In this document: one piece after another, positions 50,814-59,302 of the stretch | Position numbering within the stretch: the stretch's first letter is position 1 | Layout of the letters: each line of letters starts with the position of its first letter | NCBI RefSeq assembly: GCF_014284275.1 | Contig: NZ_JACOFU010000004.1 | Span: 62,001-126,000, forward strand | Source: Affinundibacterium amnicola | GTDB lineage: Bacteria; Pseudomonadota; Gammaproteobacteria; Burkholderiales; Burkholderiaceae_D | Direction: 5' to 3' | Length of the DNA: 64,000 nt | Position numbers and translations under genes: made by a program | The notes under the pieces: model-generated | What the model was told of the DNA's origin: nothing | Database searches by the model: none | Seen by the model: only the letters and a program-made list of their open reading frames with translations

Positions 50814-51020
50814 ATGAAGCGATTATTATTGGCTCTGGCGTGCTCCATCGGTATTGGAATGGCGTTTTCTGCAAGCGCAATCAATAATGGGGGCTGCTTG
50901 CAAGGTTGCGGTATGGGTAAAGCTAAGTGTCTGGCAAAAGCAAGCACACCTCAACAAAAACAATCTTGCAACACTTCGTGGGCAAACTGCACAAAGAACT
51001 GCAACAAGCATGGAAACTAG
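50814..51020 (+). CDS. Small cysteine-rich secreted peptide 2
   Basis: 68 residues from the ATG at 50814, which follows AAAAGGAG. The signal M-K-R-L-L-L-A-L-A-C-S-I-G-I-G is nearly the same as in copy 1. The mature part, I-N-N-G-G-C onward, keeps the C-x3-C-x6-C-x12-C-x6-C-x3-C spacing exactly while the residues between cysteines have diverged. Retained cysteine geometry with divergent loops suggests selection for the fold. It ends N-K-H-G-N. No known family was recognised. Confidence 0.75.
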   Translation: MKRLLLALACSIGIGMAFSASAINNGGCLQGCGMGKAKCLAKASTPQQKQSCNTSWANCTKNCNKHGN

Positions 51021-51076
51021 TAATACTGATAAATGACTGCGTGATTTTTGCTAATCGTATGCGATTTCAATGCAGA

Positions 51077-51116
51077 TTAAGTCGTCCTCAAATTGCTAGG
51101 GGATGACTTAATTTTT
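51077..51116 (+). terminator. Terminator of peptide gene 2
   Basis: TTAAGTCGTCC pairs with GGATGACTTAA and is followed by TTTTTA. It is homologous to the terminator at 50311 with compensating changes in the stem. Confidence 0.9.
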
Positions 51117-51188
51117 ATCGTTTATCCGGTCAAAGTGTCCGCAGATAGCAAGTAAAAATATCCTCGCCTATTCACGAATAAAAACAAA

Positions 51189-51575
51189 ATGAAACTCCCT
51201 CACTATCTTAAACAAAGCCTCTTCTTTATCGTGACGATATTCTTCGGATTTAGCATCGGCTATGCTGTGATCAACTTAAAAGAACTGACAAAGAAATCCT
51301 ACGTCGAAGGAAATTATTCTGAATTCTATGCGGGCACAAAATCTCAGATCATTTTATATGGAACGGCTACTTGCCCTTACTGCAAAGAAGCACGCAACTA
51401 CTTTCACAATAAAAAGATTGCCATCGTCGATTACGATGTTGATATGCATAAAAAAGGAGAGAAAGATTTTCAGAAGCTAGGTGGGGAAATTGTGCCACTC
51501 ATTCTGATTGGCAATCGTAAAATTTCTGGTTTCGATCCTGATGCAATTGATGACGCACTCAAAGCGCTAAAGTAA
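51189..51575 (+). CDS. Membrane-anchored periplasmic glutaredoxin-like protein
   Basis: 128 residues. An N-terminal membrane segment (F-F-I-V-T-I-F-F-G-F-S-I-G-Y-A) is followed by a glutaredoxin domain with active site T-C-P-Y-C-K, cis-Pro region I-V-P-L-I-L-I-G and the G-F-D-P end. It should face the periplasm. It lies about 70 bases after the terminator of peptide gene 2, so it probably has its own promoter. Its proximity to the cysteine-rich peptides makes an involvement in their disulfides possible but unproven. Confidence 0.85.
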   Translation: MKLPHYLKQSLFFIVTIFFGFSIGYAVINLKELTKKSYVEGNYSEFYAGTKSQIILYGTATCPYCKEARNYFHNKKIAIVDYDVDMHKKGEKDFQKLGGEIVPLILIGNRKISGFDPDAIDDALKALK

Positions 51576-51665
51576 AACGAGCACATCAATCCCTATCGAA
51601 TTAATTCCTAGGTAAAGAAGTGAACTCCCAAGGTCGAATATTTCTAAAGCTGAAATTCTTCAAAA

Positions 51666-54600
51666 TCAAATTTGTCGATCAACCGAAAGCATAGGAAACT
51701 CAACAAAAAATATCGTACCACCAAGAGGATTTGGATAGAAACCGATTTTCCCATCCATGCGCTCTACCATTTCTTTGGCGATTGTTAACCCTAATCCTGT
51801 GCCATCTTTTGCGCGCGTATCGGAAGCATCTGCTTGTGAAAATTTTTGAAAAATTCTTTCACTGAAATTGGCAGAGATACCAGGACCACGATCAATCACT
51901 TCGATTTTAACTCGCCCTTCTGTATTAGGCGTCAAGCGTAATCTGACGTGCTCGCCTTGCGGCGAATATTTACAGGCATTGGACAAAAGATTCGCCATCA
52001 CCTGAGCGAAACGATCTGGATCAACACGCAATGCTTGATTCGGAATATCGCTATCAATCAATAAGGAAACGCCCAATCGTTGCGCAAAAGCTTGATTCGA
52101 TTCCAATACATCGGCAATCAAACTCGACAATGGTATTTTCTGAAAATTGAAATCCATCATATTCGCTTCAATTTTCTGCATATCCAGCAAATCATTGATT
52201 AAACGTGCCAAACGTTCTGCGTTATTTAAAGCAATTTGCCCCAACTTCGCCGCAGCAACTGGCAACTCACCAGCAACACCGCCAACCATTAATCCAAGCC
52301 CACCACGTATCGCCGTTAAAGGCGTACGCAGCTCATGACTAACGGTGGAAACAAATTGTGTCTTCATACGTTCAACCCGTTTTTGCTCTGTGATATCACG
52401 TACGATTAAAATAAATTTTCTCTGCCCTGCATCTGCAAAACCACTCAAGGATAACTCAGCCAAGAACACGCTACCGTCGGCACGCACTTGCTGCAATTCC
52501 ATTTCGCTATGCCCCTTTTGGGCAAAATCTTCGCTCGCGACCCGCTCCTGCAATTGATCGCTCACATCTTCAGCGCACAATTTGGCATAAGGCATTCTCT
52601 TAATCGCATCAAGCTGCCAGCCAAACAAGGCTAAACCTGCGCGATTACACGATTCTATTGTCCAGTATTTATCGGTTGTCAAAATCGCGTCGGCTGCATT
52701 TTGTAAAATCGCTTGCATGCGTTCAGCGTTGTCTCGATTGACTTGTTGTTGCGCTACCAGCTCTTGCAGGCGCACTGCAACCAACGATTCTAATCGAGCC
52801 TGATCACGGGTTAAATGTGCAACCCGCCAGCGATAAATCACAAACAATAATCCTGCCACGACAAACAACATCAACCATCGAAACCACACGGTTTGCCAAT
52901 ATCTTGGTGGTATCGCGATGTTCACACTAGCGACTTTCTCACTCCAAACCCCAAGATCATTTGCTGCCTTCACCTGAAAAACATAGTCACCTGGATTCAA
53001 ATTCGTATAGGTAGCGCTGCGTCGATCAGCATCAACTTCAACCCAATCACGATCAAAACCCTCCAAGCGATAAGCGTATCTGTTTTGTGCAGGATTGGTG
53101 AAATGCAGCGCGGCAAATTCAATCGAAAAAACCGACTCCTGTTGGCTAATTGTGAGCTCCTTTGGTGCGGTAACCGGCCCTGTAAGCCTCACGCCTGTAG
53201 GTGGCTTTCCAGACTTCAATGAGCGATTAAAAACGCTGATGTCGGTGATTGCTAGCTGTGGAGGTGTCGAGAAGCTACGCACTGCGGTTGGATAAACCGA
53301 GGTAATCCCTTTTGTGCCACCAAAATACAGCACGCCTTGTTTATCTCGATACGATGCGCCAGAAAAGCTATCCGACAAACCATCGCTTGCCGTGTAACGT
53401 TTTACCACACCGCTATCCGGTTCAAAGCAAATTAAACCGTTAACCGTACTAAGCCACAGCCTGCCTTGTAAGTCACTCTCAATCGCCACGATTTTCGCGG
53501 GCCCAATGCTACGGCTATCAGAAAAATGTCGAAACGAAATCCGTCCATCTTGCGATGTAATAATTTGATTTAAGCCATTCGATGCGCCAACCCAAATACG
53601 TCCTTTCGCATCTTCATGTAAAGAAGAAATATTGTCTGCGCTGATACTCGTCGGATCAGATGCATCATGCCGGAAGTGTGTGAATTTACCGGTCTTTTGA
53701 TCCAGCAAATCTAAGCCACCACCAACCCATTCTGCTCCCGCCCATAAACGTCTTCTGCTATCTTGTAAAATCGTCGTCGTTCCCTTTGCACTGCGGCTGT
53801 CAGGGTCGGCAGGATCAGATAAATATTTATGATGTTTACCGGTTTTTATTTCATAACGAATCAGGCTGTTCCCTGTGCCTAGCCAAAGAACACCTTCGTC
53901 GCCGGCAGCAATCGTGTTGATGTAATCATCGGCAATGCTACCAAATTGAATCACCGTAAATTGTGCCTCGCGCCCATTGTTGTCATCCAAACGATTTAAA
54001 CCAACTGAGGTACCAATCCACAACGGGCCATTTTCTTGTTTGTGCAAACTATAGACGAGATCATTGCTCAGAGATCCGCGTTGATTTTTATGCGCCCGAT
54101 AATGCTTCAGCACTTTACTGCTACTTAAGTCAAACAAAGCCACGCCATTATTATTCGCAAGCCAGATCTGCCCATCCGCTGCGCCTGCAATACGACCAAT
54201 CGCATTATTTGGCCGAGGATTTTGCGCATCCGCATCAAAAGGAATGATCCTTTGAAAACCTTTACTATTGAGATTGGTGATCGCGATGCCATCCGTTAAC
54301 GTCGCAATCCAGAGCATGCCGCCACGATCATGTAAAACTGCGCGTACATCGTCAGACGGCAAGCTATAAGGGTCAATCGCTTGCTTGACGAATTGCTTAA
54401 ACTTTTTTGTGCTGGCATCCCATCGTAGTAATCCTGCAGAAAGCGTCGCCGCCCAAACCACACCATGACGATCTGCATAAATATGATTGACTCTGCTAGC
54501 GGGTGTATCGACACGTCGCCGCGTGCTCCAATCAGTGGCGGTATGCCAGAGCACAATGCCATTTTCTGTGCCTATCCACAACATTCCTTGCGCATCGAGA

Positions 54601-55301
54601 TAGGTAGATCGGACGATATTTAATTTGGAGTCTGGTTGATCCGCATTATCAATACGAAAATGACGAAAACTAGTTGAACCTGGTGCCAAGTAATCAATAC
54701 CTGCGGGCCAAGTTCCAGCCCACACACCGCCGCGCTCATCCACTGCGATTGCATTCAAATCATTGGTCGCCAAACTGTCGGCTCGTGCCGCATCGTGTAC
54801 ATATAAAGTAAAACGACTTTGCAGAGGATCAAAGTGCTGCAGCCCACCCCAAGTGGCGATCCAAAAGCCCGATTTACCGTCAGATACGATGGATTTAATA
54901 ATGCGTTGATTTGCCGCGCCGCTCGATGGTAGATAGCGTGTGAAATTATTTGTTTCAGCATTAAACTTTGCCAGCCCGTTTTGCGTACCAACCCAAATCT
55001 GCCCGTCACCATCTTCATACAAGGCGGATATACGGTCATGTGGCAAACTTGAGGCGTCTGTCGCTAGGCTTTGATACTTTTCAGTTTGATAGCCATTAAA
55101 GCGATACAAACCGGCATTGTTCGTCCCTATCCAGATAAATCCTTGCCGGTCTTGCAGTAAGGACAAGCTGGATAATTGCTCGGCACCCAAAGCGGTCAAG
55201 CGCTGAAAGCGCAATTCCGAGGTCGATGATGCATAGGCAGACACACAAAAGACAAGCAACATCGTGATCACGATGTAAGCCAACTTGGTTCGTTTGATCA
55301 T
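51666..55301 (-). CDS. Two-component propeller sensor histidine kinase with PAS domain
   Basis: About 1211 residues from the ATG at 55301, chosen because it places the signal segment (I-V-I-T-M-L-L-V-F-C-V-S-A-Y-A) at the N-terminus; an earlier start at 55403 adds 34 unlikely residues. Reg_prop blades repeat (G-Q-I-W-V-G-T-Q-N-G-L, G-M-L-W-I-G-T-E-N-G-I and others), then a Y_Y_Y domain (Y-R-L-E-G-F-D-R-D-W), a membrane segment near residue 800, a PAS domain, HisKA (T-V-S-H-E-L-R-T-P, near 990) and HATPase (D-R-G-P-G-I-S, G-T-G-L-G-L-T-I). No receiver or output domain is present and no regulator is adjacent. Confidence 0.9.
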   Translation of the reverse strand: MIKRTKLAYIVITMLLVFCVSAYASSTSELRFQRLTALGAEQLSSLSLLQDRQGFIWIGTNNAGLYRFNGYQTEKYQSLATDASSLPHDRISALYEDGDGQIWVGTQNGLAKFNAETNNFTRYLPSSGAANQRIIKSIVSDGKSGFWIATWGGLQHFDPLQSRFTLYVHDAARADSLATNDLNAIAVDERGGVWAGTWPAGIDYLAPGSTSFRHFRIDNADQPDSKLNIVRSTYLDAQGMLWIGTENGIVLWHTATDWSTRRRVDTPASRVNHIYADRHGVVWAATLSAGLLRWDASTKKFKQFVKQAIDPYSLPSDDVRAVLHDRGGMLWIATLTDGIAITNLNSKGFQRIIPFDADAQNPRPNNAIGRIAGAADGQIWLANNNGVALFDLSSSKVLKHYRAHKNQRGSLSNDLVYSLHKQENGPLWIGTSVGLNRLDDNNGREAQFTVIQFGSIADDYINTIAAGDEGVLWLGTGNSLIRYEIKTGKHHKYLSDPADPDSRSAKGTTTILQDSRRRLWAGAEWVGGGLDLLDQKTGKFTHFRHDASDPTSISADNISSLHEDAKGRIWVGASNGLNQIITSQDGRISFRHFSDSRSIGPAKIVAIESDLQGRLWLSTVNGLICFEPDSGVVKRYTASDGLSDSFSGASYRDKQGVLYFGGTKGITSVYPTAVRSFSTPPQLAITDISVFNRSLKSGKPPTGVRLTGPVTAPKELTISQQESVFSIEFAALHFTNPAQNRYAYRLEGFDRDWVEVDADRRSATYTNLNPGDYVFQVKAANDLGVWSEKVASVNIAIPPRYWQTVWFRWLMLFVVAGLLFVIYRWRVAHLTRDQARLESLVAVRLQELVAQQQVNRDNAERMQAILQNAADAILTTDKYWTIESCNRAGLALFGWQLDAIKRMPYAKLCAEDVSDQLQERVASEDFAQKGHSEMELQQVRADGSVFLAELSLSGFADAGQRKFILIVRDITEQKRVERMKTQFVSTVSHELRTPLTAIRGGLGLMVGGVAGELPVAAAKLGQIALNNAERLARLINDLLDMQKIEANMMDFNFQKIPLSSLIADVLESNQAFAQRLGVSLLIDSDIPNQALRVDPDRFAQVMANLLSNACKYSPQGEHVRLRLTPNTEGRVKIEVIDRGPGISANFSERIFQKFSQADASDTRAKDGTGLGLTIAKEMVERMDGKIGFYPNPLGGTIFFVEFPMLSVDRQI

Positions 55302-55542
55302 ATTTTTTAACAAACTATGCAACAAATCACCTGCGAAATGACACAGAGAATCATCAGGATTCCTGCTGTAATCCACTTTGCCAACCAGCATCTTGACTGT
55401 CAACAGGTTTCAGTTGAGCTGGCACATAGCATCACCACAAAGCAGGGAAAGCGATCTTTTTACAACAGGGGCAAAGCTTGATAGCAGGCGTATTGACAGC
55501 GCAATTGCAAAGCATTTGCTATGCATTCATTGTGTATCAAGT

Positions 55543-55621
55543 GAGCATAAGCTGCGTGTAAGCTGCACATAAGCTGCACATAAGCAGCACATAAGCAGCA
55601 CATAAGCAGCACATAAGCAGC
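55543..55621. repeat. 11-bp tandem repeat, seven units
   Basis: Seven head-to-tail units of GCACATAAGCA or near variants, the first two degenerate and the last four nearly identical. The period is one helical turn. The array ends about 90 bases before the DUF4256 start and lies about 240 bases upstream of the divergent kinase start. It could be a regulator-binding array or a slippage-prone region. Confidence 0.9.
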
Positions 55622-55712
55622 AATAATTGATTTAACTTTACTATAGAATAATGCGTCAATCTGCTCGCTTCCTCGCACATTCAGCATAGTCCTTCGCTAA
55701 GGTTTTATCACC

Positions 55713-56270
55713 ATGAAAAATAAATCCGACACCAGTGCCTCATCAAACATCATCGCGATCTTGCACGAACGATTCGAGAAAAATTTTCCTCGTCATCGCG
55801 ATCTACCATGGCTTTCTATTTTGAAAAAATTAGAAAAAAATCCTGACAAACTAAACAGCCTCAATGAAATGGAACGCACAGGTGGCGAACCCGACGTACT
55901 TACTTATGACGCATCGAGTGACACCTATTTGTTCTGTGATTTTTCTGCAGAAAGCCCGATCGGGCGGCGTAGTCTTTGTTATGACCGAGCAGGATTGGAA
56001 TCACGCAAAGAGCATCAGCCAAGCGACAGTGCGGTCGATATGGCGGCTGCAATGGAGGTGGAGCTCATGAACGAGGAACAGTATCGAGCCTTGCAAGCAT
56101 TCGGTGAATTCGACAAAAAAACTTCTAGCTGGATACGCACGCCTGAGGCAATCAGAAAACTAGGTGGTGCGCTCTTTTGTGATCGTCGCTACGGTCATGT
56201 CTTTGTGTATCACAACGGCGCGCAGTCTTATTACAGTGCACGTGGATTTCGCGCCATACTCAAACTGTAA
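55713..56270 (+). CDS. DUF4256 protein
   Basis: 185 residues. Conserved blocks L-N-E-M-E-R-T-G-G-E-P-D-V, F-S-A-E-S-P-I-G-R-R-S-L-C-Y-D, M-A-A-A-M-E-V-E-L-M and L-G-G-A-L-F-C-D-R-R-Y match the DUF4256 family closely. The function is unknown. It is cytoplasmic, without signal or membrane segments, and full length. No operon partner is evident. Confidence 0.9.
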   Translation: MKNKSDTSASSNIIAILHERFEKNFPRHRDLPWLSILKKLEKNPDKLNSLNEMERTGGEPDVLTYDASSDTYLFCDFSAESPIGRRSLCYDRAGLESRKEHQPSDSAVDMAAAMEVELMNEEQYRALQAFGEFDKKTSSWIRTPEAIRKLGGALFCDRRYGHVFVYHNGAQSYYSARGFRAILKL

Positions 56271-56374
56271 TTCATGCCCGATCGATATCTGATAAATACC
56301 GTCAATGCGCTTAGCTCAGAAAACATGACTGAATGAATTTATACTGCCAGCTCTCTCAAACTATTTGTCAATCT

Positions 56375-57499
56375 ATGCGCAAAAGATCACCACAATCTCA
56401 ACGTTCAAGCCTACTTGGTTTGGCACTTCCATTCACCTTGTTACTGTCTGCTTGTGGCCATCAAAATCAAATAAAAGTAAGCCACGCGCCTGACTACAAG
56501 CAAGTTGTCAGTGAAGACGGTCGCTACCAAAATGCTTATCCTGGTAAGAAGACATATCCATTTACTTGTGAAAAAGATTGTTATCAACAACAAGCAACAC
56601 TGCAATGTCAAAGCGAAAGCCCAGCGGAACAATGTCGTTACACTGGCCCGCAGCCCGCAGTACAAATAAATAGTGGTTTCAAAGTACGTTGGTTTGGTCA
56701 CGCCAGCTTTCAAATTACCACGACGGATGGTCAACAAATCTTGCTCGATCCGGTGAGCCAACAATTTGATTGGCCAGTGAATTGGGGTTTTCATTTGCTG
56801 CAAGGTTTTAGCCGTGGGCTGCCACAAGGTCTAAGTGATCAGGTTTTATCGAATGCCAACGTGGTGTTGTATTCGCATATCCACTACGATCATTTCAATA
56901 AAGCTGACATTGAAAAGATGGGCAACAAACCACAATATTTGGTTCCGCTTGGATTTGCTGATTCCTTCCCCAAAGCTGGCTATCAGATCCATGAGATGGG
57001 CTGGTACAGTCAACAAAACTTCGCATCGCTACAAATTCATGCTGTGCCCGCGCATCATTTCAGTAATCGCATTTTAGTACCACTGATTTACGAAGATTTT
57101 GCCAAGAGTTCATGGAATGGCTGGCTTTTACAGTCACACGGAAAATCCCTTTTCTTTGCGGGTGATACCGGTTATTCACAACACTTTAAAGATATTCGCC
57201 AACGTTACGGCGCCATCGATGTATGCCTATTGCCCATCGCATCTTACTATCACAAAGAAGACGGCGCCCGCTATCGCAATGTCCACACTACACCCGAAGA
57301 TGCCCTCAGCGCCGCTGTCGATTTAGGTTGCAAAGTCATGATCCCTTGGGGCTATGGCAATGCCAGTTGGAAAATGGGCGATCACAGCAGTCATTCTGCT
57401 TTACAACGTTTATTGACGGTGCGCCAAAGAATTCAAGATAAGCCCGAAGGCCAGATACCATTGCTGATCTTGAATGAAGGTGAGGAAGTGAGACCTTAG
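56375..57499 (+). CDS. Lipoprotein metallo-beta-lactamase-fold hydrolase (UlaG/NAPE-PLD-like)
   Basis: 374 residues from the ATG at 56375, chosen to put R-K-R at the start of the lipoprotein signal and the lipobox L-S-A-C at residue 27; an ATG at 56333 is possible. The fold is marked by W-F-G-H-A-S-F-Q, the metal site S-H-I-H-Y-D-H-F, F-F-A-G-D-T-G-Y and H-T-T-P-E-D-A. It resembles N-acyl-phosphatidylethanolamine-type hydrolases. The substrate is not known. It is probably anchored to a membrane on the periplasmic side. Confidence 0.85.
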   Translation: MRKRSPQSQRSSLLGLALPFTLLLSACGHQNQIKVSHAPDYKQVVSEDGRYQNAYPGKKTYPFTCEKDCYQQQATLQCQSESPAEQCRYTGPQPAVQINSGFKVRWFGHASFQITTTDGQQILLDPVSQQFDWPVNWGFHLLQGFSRGLPQGLSDQVLSNANVVLYSHIHYDHFNKADIEKMGNKPQYLVPLGFADSFPKAGYQIHEMGWYSQQNFASLQIHAVPAHHFSNRILVPLIYEDFAKSSWNGWLLQSHGKSLFFAGDTGYSQHFKDIRQRYGAIDVCLLPIASYYHKEDGARYRNVHTTPEDALSAAVDLGCKVMIPWGYGNASWKMGDHSSHSALQRLLTVRQRIQDKPEGQIPLLILNEGEEVRP

Positions 57500-57621
57500 G
57501 AAACGAATTTAAGTGAGTGGACGTAACCAAACAGTCGCTAGCGTTATTAAGTTCGACTAGACAGCACATTTTTACATAAGTCCTAAGTGATCAACGACCT
57601 AATTAAATTAGCACGATAAAA

Positions 57622-58149
57622 ATGATAGAGAAAATCGTTCTACAACCTGTGACCCAAGATCACCTCAATGCTGGCATCGCAATACATTGCGATCCTGAAA
57701 CGAATCGATTTAATCCTTTTGGTCCGCCAACACCAAAACGTTTTGAGCTAGCACTGCGAGATTGGATCGCACATTGGGAGGCGCATGGTTTTGGTTACTG
57801 GGCGGTTAGTTTGGTACACGAGCCGCAGCATGTAGTTGGCTTTGGCGGCATCATGGATACGACAATTGGTACGCAGATGGGCTTGAATTTGTATTTTCGT
57901 TTATCGCCAACTGCATGGGGTAAGGGTATTGGCAGCGCGATAGCCGATGCTGGCCTGCATAAGGCCTTTGTGGTGCGCCAAAGAGATGCTGTATTGGGCT
58001 TAGTCCGACCGAAAAATCTGCCTTCACGTAAAACACTGGAAAAAGCCGGTCTGCGTATGATAGGCAGAACCGACGATGTACCAGGCCAAGAACAAAGTCT
58101 GATTTATCAAATAACAGCAGAAGAATATGCACAAAAAAATCATCCCTAG
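57622..58149 (+). CDS. GNAT-family N-acetyltransferase (RimJ-like)
   Basis: 175 residues. The acetyl-CoA loop is seen in W-G-K-G-I-G-S-A-I-A-D-A-G, and the later R-P-K-N-L-P-S-R-K-T-L-E-K-A-G-L is typical of RimJ/RimL-like acetyltransferases. The substrate cannot be predicted. The ATG at 57622 lacks a strong ribosome site. It has no operon partner. Confidence 0.88.
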   Translation: MIEKIVLQPVTQDHLNAGIAIHCDPETNRFNPFGPPTPKRFELALRDWIAHWEAHGFGYWAVSLVHEPQHVVGFGGIMDTTIGTQMGLNLYFRLSPTAWGKGIGSAIADAGLHKAFVVRQRDAVLGLVRPKNLPSRKTLEKAGLRMIGRTDDVPGQEQSLIYQITAEEYAQKNHP

Positions 58150-58366
58150 TTGCAATGAAGTCGCTGGGTGAGAACTAGGTGAAATAATCACGATTGTCAA
58201 TTGAGTGCAGTTTGCGCTTCCCTAAGGCACACAACAGAAAGTTCAGGATTAAAAATAATACTTACAATTTCTCACAGTCTTCCACCCGAACTCGCATAGA
58301 ATGCAGGTTTCGCTTCATGTTTATTCAACATGATTTTTCATTTATCTTTTTTAAAATGAGCATCCC

Positions 58367-59071
58367 ATGAACAATGTATCCCGCGCTTCGCATTTACTGA
58401 TCGTATTGAGTTGCCTGTTGGCATTTGGCTGCAATAAGAAAGCACCAGAAGCTTCTGCTGAAGTGGCTAGCAGTGAGCCAGCACCGGTTGCGACTGCACC
58501 AGCACCAGTTGTAAATAAAGCTGAACCTATCGCAGTGGAGCCAACGGCAGAGCAACGTGAGCAAGAGAAAAAGAAAGCGTTGATGGACTATGCCAAGATG
58601 GAAGATCAATATTTGAATGATACCAAGGCACAGTGGGGAAGTAGTGCGAAAGCCAGTTCCACATTTGGTGATGAAGGTAGTTCTGGTGCATCCCCTTACA
58701 ATATGGCGACCAATGTGAAAGGTGGAGTCGACGGAAAATCTTGGACCAATGGTCGTCAAGATATTGGTTTTGATTGGCTGGAAGTCAATTACGATAAACC
58801 AGTCTCTGCAAGCGAAGTGCGGATTGTGTTCGACGATGGTAAAGGCGTTGAATCCATTAATAAAATCGAACTGCAAAGTGTCGAGGGTAAATGGAACACA
58901 GTGTGGGACGGTATTAGCGACCAAAAAGGCGATAAACGCGGCAATCGTACTTGGTTTGTACGCAGCTTCGAAAAAACCACTTATAAAGTGAAGGCGGTAA
59001 AAATTACGATCGCGAATAACTTGGAACGTGGTTACAAAACAATCGACGCCGTGCAATTAGTTGGCGAGTAA
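58367..59071 (+). CDS. Lipoprotein with discoidin-like domain
   Basis: 234 residues. The lipobox L-A-F-G-C lies at about residue 22. An Ala/Pro/Glu-rich linker follows, then a lysine-rich helix and a beta-sandwich domain (W-L-E-V-N-Y-D-K-P-V-S-A-S-E-V-R-I, K-V-K-A-V-K-I-T-I) reminiscent of F5/8-type C domains. It may bind sugars or the cell wall, but this is inference from the fold. It is followed by a palindromic element. Confidence 0.75.
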   Translation: MNNVSRASHLLIVLSCLLAFGCNKKAPEASAEVASSEPAPVATAPAPVVNKAEPIAVEPTAEQREQEKKKALMDYAKMEDQYLNDTKAQWGSSAKASSTFGDEGSSGASPYNMATNVKGGVDGKSWTNGRQDIGFDWLEVNYDKPVSASEVRIVFDDGKGVESINKIELQSVEGKWNTVWDGISDQKGDKRGNRTWFVRSFEKTTYKVKAVKITIANNLERGYKTIDAVQLVGE

Positions 59072-59086
59072 CTTCGCCTCTGATTT

Positions 59087-59220
59087 GCAGAGACCTCTGT
59101 ACAACCGTAGCGAGCGGTCGAAGTTTGGATCGAGAAGCGCACCTGTGCTTGAGCGCAGCGACGTATTGGCAAAATCGCAGATTCAAAATTCGGCCGCGCA
59201 GTAGCTTGTGCAGAGGTGTG
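59087..59220. repeat. Palindromic element next to the RAYT-like gene
   Basis: ACCTCTGTACAA (59093) pairs with TTGTGCAGAGGT (59206) with one mismatch. Further partly complementary segments lie within (AAGCGCACCTGTGCTTG near 59143). It sits about 80 bases from the RAYT-like gene's 3' end and may be a REP-type target of that family. Confidence 0.6.
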
Positions 59221-59302
59221 GTGATAAAAAGTAAGGACCTTAGCCCCTGCAAATTCTTTCCAAAGCCGCTTTCAACGGCTACTTTACTATCCGCATATTT
59301 TC

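Larger units (their letters stand above)
50599..51116 (+). repeat. Tandem duplication unit, copy 2
   Basis: Second copy of the peptide-gene unit. Similarity runs from CACTAAGTAGTAA (50599) through the gene to the terminator and includes the post-gene block GTGATTTTTG and TCGTATGCGAT. The coding parts differ more in the mature peptide than in the signal peptide. Confidence 0.8.

Noticed and set aside
55570..55621. CRISPR array
   Set aside because: The 11-bp units are contiguous, with no spacers.
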